From positions 1 to 55,352 of the forward strand of contig JAQYHB010000051.1 of assembly GCA_028722305.1 (NCBI GenBank): a stretch of 55,352 bases of DNA, read 5' to 3'. Each line of letters opens with the position of its first letter. The stretch's first letter is position 1. Positions 24,921 to 31,312 of this stretch are shown here, one piece after another. The DNA comes from Spirochaetales bacterium (lineage in GTDB: Bacteria; Spirochaetota; Spirochaetia; Sphaerochaetales; Sphaerochaetaceae). Under the pieces are notes generated by a model. That model saw only the letters and a program-made list of their open reading frames with translations. It had not been told where the DNA came from and searched no databases. A program made the position numbers and the translations under genes.

Positions 24921-26194
24921 CACTGGCGTTCATCGTCTTCTTCATTCTGCTTTTCACCGGCCTTCCGCTTTACGTGAACCTCGGCCTTACCTCGTTCCTG
25001 TTCATTTTCCTCCATGGATTCAAAGCCATCACCGCCATCCAGCGCATCGCCATGGCGGCCAACTCCTTCACGCTGATCGCCGCTCCTTTCTTCATCATCA
25101 TGGGAAACCTGATGAATTCCTCGGGGGTCACGAAGCGGATGTTCAACTTCGCCAATGTCCTGGTCGGCCACCTTCCCGGCGGCCTCGGGCACGCGAACGT
25201 CGTCGCTTCGGTGCTGTTCGCCGGCATGTCCGGAACGGCTGTCGCCGACGCCGGCGGGCTCGGCAACGTCGAGATCCAGGCCATGCGCGACAAGGGTTTT
25301 GACGACGATTTCTCCTGCGCCATCACCGCGGCGAGTTCCGTCATCGGCCCAATCATCCCGCCCTCGCTTCCGATGGTCATCATCGCCGTCGCCGCCGAGG
25401 CTTCGGTGGGCCGTCTGTTCATCGGAGGCATTCTTCCTGGCCTGACGATGGCGGTCAGCTTGATGCTGATGGTCGCCTACTACGCCAAGAAGCGGAACTA
25501 TCCCCGCAACCCGAAGCCGACCTTGAGCGAGGTAGGGGTGGCTTTCCGTGAGGCCTTCCTTGCCTTGATGAGCCCGGTCATCCTGGTTGCCGGCATCTTC
25601 AGCGGCATCTTCACGCCGACCGAGGCTGCCGTCGTGGCCGCCGCCTATTCCCTGATCCTCGGGGTGTTCGTCTACCACGAGATCAAGTTGAAGGACCTTC
25701 CGAAGGTGATCCTCTCGACGATCGAGACCAACGGCGTCGTTCTGGCTTTGGTCATGACGGCGAGCCTGTTCGGCTGGGTGCTGACGGTCAGCCAGGTGCC
25801 TCAGAAGATGAGCGAGTTCCTGGTGAGTTTCACCTCGAGCCGCATGCTGGTCTTGCTGATTGTCAACATCTTCCTGCTGGTCGTGGGCATGTTCATGGAG
25901 GCCACCGCGGCCATCCTGATCCTGACCCCGATCCTGATTCCCGTCATGGCCAGCTATGGGGTCGATGTGACGCAGGGGTGCCTGATCATGATCCTCAACC
26001 TGATGATCGGCGTCGTCACTCCTCCGGTCGGAGTGGTGCTCTACATCATCTCCAATATCGCAAAGGTGAAGTTCGAGCGGGTGGTGAAGGCGACGCTTCC
26101 CTTCTTCATTCCGCTGGGAGTCACGCTGGCGCTCGTCACGTTCGTGCCTTTCTTCACGACGTTCTTGCCGAACCTTTTCTACGGCGCGGCCTGA
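24917..26194 (+). CDS. TRAP transporter large permease DctM
   Basis: A 425-residue polytopic protein of the DctM/IT superfamily, the ion-coupled translocation subunit. Recognisable segments include ASVLFAGMSGTAVADAGGLG, the central AASSVIGPIIPPSLPMVI loop, FTPTEAAVVAAAYSL, and the C-terminal TPPVGVVLYIISNIAKV. It completes the first DctPQM set. The GMSGTAVADA and IIPPS loops are the internal repeats that form the sodium and substrate site in studied members. Confidence 0.95.
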   Translation: MTLAFIVFFILLFTGLPLYVNLGLTSFLFIFLHGFKAITAIQRIAMAANSFTLIAAPFFIIMGNLMNSSGVTKRMFNFANVLVGHLPGGLGHANVVASVLFAGMSGTAVADAGGLGNVEIQAMRDKGFDDDFSCAITAASSVIGPIIPPSLPMVIIAVAAEASVGRLFIGGILPGLTMAVSLMLMVAYYAKKRNYPRNPKPTLSEVGVAFREAFLALMSPVILVAGIFSGIFTPTEAAVVAAAYSLILGVFVYHEIKLKDLPKVILSTIETNGVVLALVMTASLFGWVLTVSQVPQKMSEFLVSFTSSRMLVLLIVNIFLLVVGMFMEATAAILILTPILIPVMASYGVDVTQGCLIMILNLMIGVVTPPVGVVLYIISNIAKVKFERVVKATLPFFIPLGVTLALVTFVPFFTTFLPNLFYGAA

Positions 26195-26226
26195 CGAAAG
26201 AAATCGCGTCCTTCCTCTTTGCATGT

Positions 26227-26268
26227 GCTGTCTTACAGGTTGACAGGTTGCGAAAAGAGAAGGATGAT
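26227..26268 (+). promoter_or_regulatory. Promoter and candidate operator upstream of the aldolase gene
   Basis: GCTGTCTTACAG (26227-26238), identical to the copy at 23251, sits one base upstream of TTGACA (26240-26245). A 17-base spacer and GATGAT follow. A protein bound at the 12-mer would touch the -35 box, so repression or contact activation is plausible. Confidence 0.5.
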
Positions 26269-26304
26269 GATGACGTACACACATCATATCCAAGGAGTAT
26301 CGGA

Positions 26305-27228
26305 ATGAAGCAGACATATCAGGGTTGCTGGCCAACGATGATCACGCCGTTCACCAGCGACAACAAGGTGGATTACAAGGGAATCAAGGAATTGGTCGAC
26401 TGGTATGTCGACCGGGGCGCCGACGGGATTTTCGCCGTCTGCCAGTCCAGCGAGATGTTCTTCCTGAGCCGGCAGGAGAAGCTGGATGTCGCCCGCGCTG
26501 TGGTGGACGCCAACGCCGGCCGTATCCGTGTCATCGCCAGCGGCCACACCTCGGACGACCACCAGGAGCAGATCGACGAGCTGGGAGCGATGGCGAAGAC
26601 CGGTGTCGACGCCGTGGTGCTGGTCTCCAACCGCATGGCCAAGAAGGAAGAGGGGGCCGACGTCTTCAATCGGAATGCCGAGGATGTGTTCCGCCAGTTG
26701 CCCGACGTCACGTTCGGACTTTATGAGTGCCCGTACCCCTATCTGAGGCTCCTGACCGACGACTTCCTGCAGGACTGCGCCAAGACGGGAAAGCTGGTCT
26801 TCCTGAAGGATGTCTCTTGTGCCCGGGAGATCCAGAGGCGGAGAGTGGAGCTGGTCAAGGGAACCAAACTGGCCCTGTTCAACGCCAACACCTCGACATT
26901 GCTGGAGTCCTGGAAGGACGGTTACGTCGGCTACAACGGAGTCATGGGCAACTTCCATATCGATATCTACAAATGGATGTTCGACCACTTCCGCGACCAG
27001 CCGGTTTTGGCCCAGCAGGTACAGGACTGGCTGACCATGGCGGCAGTCACCGAGGCGAGAGCCTACCCGGTCAACGCCAAGTTCCACTGCCAGCTGACCG
27101 GGCTACCCATGACGCTGGTCACCCGTGCAAAGGATCCCTCGATCCTCAACGAGAACGCCCGTCACGAGATCGAGAGCCTGGTCAACCTGGAACGCGAGGA
27201 ACGCCAGAGGCTCGGGTTGAAGCTGTAA
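26305..27228 (+). CDS. Dihydrodipicolinate synthase/NanA-superfamily aldolase
   Basis: A 307-residue (beta/alpha)8 class I aldolase. The Schiff-base lysine is K168 (KLVFLKDVSC) and the catalytic tyrosine Y140 (GLYECPYPY). The substrate-carboxylate loop is CQSSE (46-50), in place of the GTTGES of DapA or GSTGE of NanA. It should therefore cleave or condense a pyruvate-containing product, but substrate cannot be assigned. Context with a carboxylate TRAP importer, YhcH and glycosidases suggests cleavage of a 2-keto-3-deoxy sugar acid or sialate-like compound. AAGGAG lies six to eight bases before the ATG. It is transcribed alone between its own promoter and a terminator. Confidence 0.85.
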   Translation: MKQTYQGCWPTMITPFTSDNKVDYKGIKELVDWYVDRGADGIFAVCQSSEMFFLSRQEKLDVARAVVDANAGRIRVIASGHTSDDHQEQIDELGAMAKTGVDAVVLVSNRMAKKEEGADVFNRNAEDVFRQLPDVTFGLYECPYPYLRLLTDDFLQDCAKTGKLVFLKDVSCAREIQRRRVELVKGTKLALFNANTSTLLESWKDGYVGYNGVMGNFHIDIYKWMFDHFRDQPVLAQQVQDWLTMAAVTEARAYPVNAKFHCQLTGLPMTLVTRAKDPSILNENARHEIESLVNLEREERQRLGLKL

Positions 27229-27251
27229 GTTTCGAGAGACTGTCCTCATGC

Positions 27252-27284
27252 AAACCACCGCAGGATATCCTGGGGTGGTTTTGT
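27252..27284 (+). terminator. Rho-independent terminator after the aldolase gene
   Basis: AAACCACC and GGTGGTTT enclose the self-complementary CAGGATATCCTG, giving a long stem, followed by TTTTG. Confidence 0.75.
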
Positions 27285-27414
27285 ATTTGTTGAAGCACTT
27301 CTCTAGGTTCTTCTTGGACCACTGTCCTAATCCATTTATTGGCGACGCATGTTTTGCTTGACAACCCATCGTTAGATGGTACCTGACTTTGGTAACTAAT
27401 CCCCCAAAATAGTG

Positions 27415-28836
27415 TTAACTCTCCTTAATTGGCCTAGGGTTTACTCCTAGGATTCCTTTGATGTTCACGTCTGAAAGGAACAGGTTGTTGACGGGGATGT
27501 CCCAGTGTTCCGCAAGCGACTCGATGAGCTTTGTGTCGGTGGCGGTGTTCAGGTACCTGCCGTCGATCCTCACCACGTCCAGATTCCTGAACAGGTCAAC
27601 AATCGCGCTGGTCGGGAACTGGTTGTGGAGGATCTTGAACTGGAGGATCCTGGTCAGCAGCACGGTGATGTAGCAGATGAGGAAATGGCCCTTGATGGAG
27701 TCATCCTTCTGAAGGAATATCGGCCTTGCGTCGAGGTCGGTCTTCATGACGCGGAAGGTCTCCTCGATCCTCCAGAGATGGTGATAGGTCTGGTACATGG
27801 CCTTGTCGTCCATGTCGAGCTCGCTGGTCACGAGCATGTTGAAGCCGGCGAACAGCCTGGCTTTCTCGATGGCGTCCTGGTTGATGACGGCGTCGGCCTT
27901 GATGCCGTCCTTCAGGAGCACCCAGGCTTTTTCGGTTTCGGGCAGCGTCTTCACCGACTTAGAAAAAAGGTATCCATCCTTGCTTTCCTTCGACAATGCG
28001 ATGTTCTCCGCACAGTTCAGGCCTTTGTCCGCGACATGTATGGTACGTCCGGCCACCTGGTGGCGCCGCTTCAGGTCCTTGATGACACGGCCCAAAACCG
28101 GCTTCTCGGACTGGTTGCCGGGATAGAGCCTGAGCCCGATGGGGATGAGGTCCCTGTCCAGCAGCAGGCCCATGCCGACGATCGGGTCCGGCCGGCCCTC
28201 CCTGCCCGGGCCCTTCCTGCGGAAGTCGTCCTGCCTGTCTATCTCGAAGTAGAAGTTGGTGCAGTCGAAGTATGCGGTCCCGGTGTTGATGCCGTAGGCG
28301 GCCTTTGTCTGGTGCAGGAACAGCTCGACGAACTTCTCGTAGTTCCTGCCGAGGAAGGCGCAGCAGTCCAGCATCTGGTCGTAGGAATACTCGCGCTTCT
28401 CGAACAGGCGCGGCACGACGGAGTGGAAGGTCTTCCGCTTGCTCGCCGGCCCCACCGCGCGGGCGTAGACGAGGGCGCACAGCAGGCCGTACAGGTCGTA
28501 CCCGAAGTCGTTGGTCATGCTGAACGCATCCACCAGTCGCCTGACGTGCAGCCTCTCCATGACCGCCTTCAAGGGGAAGTATCCGAGGTGCATTGCAGGT
28601 GGTTCCTTCCCGATCCTGGGGGACCCTTGGTCCGCTCGCCTGCGGTTCATCTCCGCCACCTCCGCCTTGTAGAAGGCCACGGGATCTTGCATGCCGCCGG
28701 CCTTGAGCGTCTCGATGGAACCAAGTGATTTGACGGTGCGGTTCACGGCCCCTTTCTTGTCGTGGTTGTAGTGGCCCTCGTAGATGGCGAGGTAGGTGCG
28801 GCCCTTGAGTTTTGTCTGCTTGAGGAAGTAAGCCAT
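27415..28836 (-). CDS. IS1634-family transposase
   Basis: A 473-residue DDE transposase of the IS4 superclade, IS1634 type. The N-terminal MAYFLKQTKLKGRTYLAIYE is followed by the catalytic region with TAYFDCTNFYFEI (first Asp), the second Asp in IHVADKGLNCAENI, and the YREK-like segment HHLWRIEETFRVMKTDLDARP with the catalytic Glu. The frame is complete, so the element may be active. The ATG is preceded by GGAGG at five bases. A small hairpin with a T-run lies just upstream of the start on the coding strand. Confidence 0.9.
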   Translation of the reverse strand: MAYFLKQTKLKGRTYLAIYEGHYNHDKKGAVNRTVKSLGSIETLKAGGMQDPVAFYKAEVAEMNRRRADQGSPRIGKEPPAMHLGYFPLKAVMERLHVRRLVDAFSMTNDFGYDLYGLLCALVYARAVGPASKRKTFHSVVPRLFEKREYSYDQMLDCCAFLGRNYEKFVELFLHQTKAAYGINTGTAYFDCTNFYFEIDRQDDFRRKGPGREGRPDPIVGMGLLLDRDLIPIGLRLYPGNQSEKPVLGRVIKDLKRRHQVAGRTIHVADKGLNCAENIALSKESKDGYLFSKSVKTLPETEKAWVLLKDGIKADAVINQDAIEKARLFAGFNMLVTSELDMDDKAMYQTYHHLWRIEETFRVMKTDLDARPIFLQKDDSIKGHFLICYITVLLTRILQFKILHNQFPTSAIVDLFRNLDVVRIDGRYLNTATDTKLIESLAEHWDIPVNNLFLSDVNIKGILGVNPRPIKES

Positions 28837-28860
28837 GGAAGCCTCCGGATGTAGAGCCAG

Positions 28861-28879
28861 AAAAACCCCGTTTCCGGGG
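28861..28879 (-). terminator. Small terminator-like hairpin upstream of the transposase gene
   Basis: On the minus strand CCCCG-GAAA-CGGGG followed by TTTTT lies about 25 bases before the transposase ATG. It would damp read-through from outside the element. Confidence 0.5.
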
Positions 28880-29041
28880 CTTGAATGCAGATTGTGGTTT
28901 TTGGGGGCTCTAAACAATGAGAGTGTTAACTCTCTAAAGACGAGATTCTGCAAGAAGGAGAGGCAACGCATTCCAATGTCCGTCCCAATGGAACCGTATG
29001 CGTTCTTTGCCACAAGCGCTTTGCTGTGATATTCTTGAGCC

Positions 29042-30643
29042 ATGATCAAGCGACTTCCTCCCATCATGACGGCGAACGGCTCGTTCGAGAATCTCCGGCG
29101 GGGAGGCTACGTGTACGTGGACAAGACTGCCTACCTGCGTTCCCTTGTCCGTCAGGAAGGCAACATGTTCTTCCTCTCCCGTCCCCGCCGCTTCGGAAAG
29201 ACGCTGACCGTCTCCACGCTTGAGGCGATCTTCCAGGGCAGGAGGGAGCTGTTCAAGGGCCTCGCCATCGATTCTCTGGACTACGACTGGAAGCCTTACC
29301 CTATCATCCACATCGACTTCGGAGACTGTCCTGCGGATACGCCCCAAGGTCTTGACGGCTGGCTCGGGCGTAAAGTCAGGAAGATTGCAGAATTCTATGG
29401 TGTGTCGGGGATTCTTGAGACGGTGAAGAGCGCCGAGCAGTTCTCGGACCTTATCGAGAAGCTTGCCGTGCAGGGAAAGGTGGTCGTCCTGATCGACGAG
29501 TACGACAAGGTGGTGTCGGACAACGCGCTGGCGGAGAACGTGGGGGAACTGCGGGACACGCTGAGGGGCTTCTACCAGGTGCTGAAGGCGAAAGGGGGGG
29601 TGCTCCGTTTCGTGTTCATGACGGGAGTGACGAAGTACGCGAAGATGGGGGTGTTCTCCGGGCTGAACAACCTGAACGACCTGAGCCTGTCGCCTGTGTA
29701 TGCGACGATGCTGGGGTATACCCAGGAGGAACTGGAAGAAAACTTTGCCGGCTATATCGAACAGGGGATCAAGGACACGGGGATGGGACGCGAGGCGTAC
29801 CTAGGGAAGGTGAGGGAGATGTACGACGGCTACCGGTTCGCGCCGGGGTGCGAGACGGTGTACAACCCTGTGTCGGTGGGCAACTTCTTCAATCCTGAGG
29901 ATGGTGGAGGGGTACGGTTCAACGACTACTGGATCGAGACAGGCAGCTCGAAGCTGGTGATGGACATGGCCCAATCGGTTGACCTTGACGTGACGGAGGA
30001 CCTGAAGGATGGCATGGGCGCCGACGCGCTCAGCTCGTTCGACGTGGCGGAGCTCCGCCATGCCATGGGAGACATGGACAAGGTGCAGGCGTTCCTGCTG
30101 CAGACGGGGTACCTGACCATGGGCGGCTACGACGAAGAGCTTGGGGTGTACTACCTTCGCTTTCCGAACAAGGAAGTGCGGGAGGCCTACTACCGGAACC
30201 TTCTGACCCGGTGGTGTTCGAGGGAATCCGGGGTAGTGATCCGGAACCTGGTGGTCGCCCTGCGGAAGGGAGACACGCAGGGGTACATGCAGACGCTGGC
30301 GGCAATCTTCGCGTCGGTGCCGTACCGAGCGGGGAAGAAGGAGCCGGATTTCGCGCAGGTGGTGGACGTGGTGATGCTGCTCTCTGGGAAGGCGGTGAAG
30401 GTCGTGGCGGAGGACCAGACGAGCGCGGGGCGGATCGACCTTACGGTGGAGACGGACCGGCATGTGTACGTGATGGAGTTCAAGGCGGACAAGAGTGCCG
30501 AGGCGGCATTGAGGCAGATCAGGGAGAAGCGCTACGCCGACAAGTTCCGTCTGGAGAAGGGCAAGACGGTCCACCTCTTGGGCATCGCCTTCAGCTCCAC
30601 GGGACACACCGTCCAGGACTGGAAGGAAGAGGTGCTGGACTGA
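29042..30643 (+). CDS. AAA-ATPase-like protein with C-terminal DUF1703 nuclease-like domain
   Basis: A 533-residue protein of the PF09820 (AAA-ATPase_like) plus PF08011 (DUF1703) family. The N-terminus has RRGGYVYVDKTAYLRSL, then the modified Walker A FLSRPRRFGKTLTVSTL (about 42-58) and Walker B-like VVVLIDEYDKVV. The C-terminal 130 residues form the PD-(D/E)XK-like domain with GRIDLTVET and VYVMEFKADKS. The biological role is unknown; family members occur in many variable copies per genome. No Shine-Dalgarno is visible before the ATG. The 3' 400 bases are almost identical to the fragment at the window start. Confidence 0.88.
   Translation: MIKRLPPIMTANGSFENLRRGGYVYVDKTAYLRSLVRQEGNMFFLSRPRRFGKTLTVSTLEAIFQGRRELFKGLAIDSLDYDWKPYPIIHIDFGDCPADTPQGLDGWLGRKVRKIAEFYGVSGILETVKSAEQFSDLIEKLAVQGKVVVLIDEYDKVVSDNALAENVGELRDTLRGFYQVLKAKGGVLRFVFMTGVTKYAKMGVFSGLNNLNDLSLSPVYATMLGYTQEELEENFAGYIEQGIKDTGMGREAYLGKVREMYDGYRFAPGCETVYNPVSVGNFFNPEDGGGVRFNDYWIETGSSKLVMDMAQSVDLDVTEDLKDGMGADALSSFDVAELRHAMGDMDKVQAFLLQTGYLTMGGYDEELGVYYLRFPNKEVREAYYRNLLTRWCSRESGVVIRNLVVALRKGDTQGYMQTLAAIFASVPYRAGKKEPDFAQVVDVVMLLSGKAVKVVAEDQTSAGRIDLTVETDRHVYVMEFKADKSAEAALRQIREKRYADKFRLEKGKTVHLLGIAFSSTGHTVQDWKEEVLD
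30241..30643 (+). repeat. Direct repeat of 1-403 (DUF1703 coding region)
   Basis: Bases 1-403 and 30241-30643 align without gaps with about 23 differences, roughly 94 percent identity, in the same orientation. Similarity stops at the stop codon. Confidence 0.9.
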
Positions 30644-30779
30644 GGAACATCGGGTTGTCCCCGACCATGCAAAACAGACCTCTATCCCGTACACACGGAA
30701 CCAAAAAACAAACCACCGACGAAAGCTACGGTACGCCTCATGGTTGCCGATTTGTTTTCGTACAGTGGATCTAGATTGA

Positions 30780-31124
30780 GTGATCGAAGAAGGTCTACCT
30801 GTCAAGGAATTTGATTCCGCCAAGCCCGACATGCCGAAACAAGGCTACGACTACAAACTCAACATGAGCAACAACGCGGTCGAGGCATACTCCAAAGGGA
30901 AACGCCTCCTGAAAGAATGGCGGAAGGCCGACACCGTCGAGAGGCACCTCGAGGGCATCAACATCAAGGTCAAGACAACTCGCAGATGTGCTTACGGTTT
31001 CAGGGACACCCGGTACTTCTTCTCCAAGATCTACGAGAACACCCGCAAGCCCTCTCAAAACTGGCTATCCCATACTGATTTGAACCAAAAAAACGGGAAC
31101 CAACAAGGTTCCCGTCAGGTTTAG
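30780..31124 (+). pseudogene. ISL3-like transposase remnant
   Basis: An open stretch of about 114 codons whose middle part, HLEGINIKVKTTRRCAYGFRD followed by YFFSKIYENTR (parts of a longer match), resembles the C-terminal end of ISL3-family transposases. In those, a G-x-N-x-K-x-K-x-x-x-R-x-A-Y-G-(F/Y)-R-D pattern is typical. The catalytic domain is missing, and the last codons run through the tRNA terminator into the tRNA gene. It is a decayed 3' fragment, not a working gene. The 130 bases before it hold no recognisable feature. Confidence 0.6.
31085..31116 (-). terminator. Rho-independent terminator of the tRNA-Met gene
   Basis: On the minus strand ACGGGAACC pairs with GGTTCCCGT around a five-base loop, followed by a run of seven T. 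It begins about seven bases after the tRNA 3' end. Confidence 0.85.
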
Positions 31125-31194
31125 CGGCGCAGGGAGTCGGACCCCGGACATACAGAATATGAGTCTGTCGCTCTACCAGCTGAGCTACGCCGCC
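31122..31194 (-). tRNA. tRNA-Met (CAU)
   Basis: A complete 73-nt cloverleaf. The acceptor stem GGCGGCG pairs with CGCCGCT (one terminal G-U), the D arm starts GCTC, and the anticodon stem ACAGA/TCTGT carries loop CTCATAT with anticodon CAU. The variable loop is ATGTC and the T stem CGGGG/CCCTG. The T loop reads TCCGACT instead of the usual TTC start. CCA is not encoded. CAU could also be the lysidine-modified Ile tRNA; initiator identity is unlikely because the anticodon stem lacks three G-C pairs. Confidence 0.9.
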
Positions 31195-31259
31195 ATGTAA
31201 ATCAGCAAAAACGACAATACCAAATTATCCTAATCATGTAAACCGTCTTTGGAAATTTT

Positions 31260-31300
31260 TTTGAAAATAATGCGGGGAAAGCGCTCATGCTTTCCCCCGC
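31260..31300 (-). terminator. Rho-independent terminator after the tannase-like gene
   Basis: On the minus strand GCGGGGGAAAGC pairs with GCTTTCCCCGC across a short loop, followed by ATTATTTT and a further A/T-rich stretch. Confidence 0.75.
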
Positions 31301-31312
31301 GTACAGACGAAA

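Larger units (their letters stand above)
27401..28934 (-). mobile_element. IS1634-type insertion sequence
   Basis: A single transposase gene fills a 1.5-kb element. Two end signals compete. A 9-base inverted pair CCCCCAAAA (27401-27409) and TTTTGGGGG (28899-28907) brackets the gene closely. A 13-base sequence AGTGTTAACTCTC occurs in direct orientation at 27411-27423 and 28922-28934; because it is nearly palindromic it also reads as an imperfect inverted repeat. The exact ends and target duplication are therefore unresolved; the span given covers both readings. Confidence 0.7.

Noticed and set aside
24854-26335. A 493-codon open frame on the minus strand
   Set aside because: It is antisense to dctM and is made almost entirely of Asp, His, Arg and Gln; not a real protein.
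18637-27228. Direct annotation as a sialic acid (nan) operon
   Set aside because: YhcH, TRAP and an Asp-box protein fit, but there is no nanE or nanK, the aldolase loop is non-canonical, and a GH106-like gene is embedded, so only a cautious label is justified.
27182-27369. Short minus-strand frames between the aldolase gene and the insertion sequence
   Set aside because: They span the aldolase terminator, differ by frame and match nothing I know; at most decayed mobile DNA.
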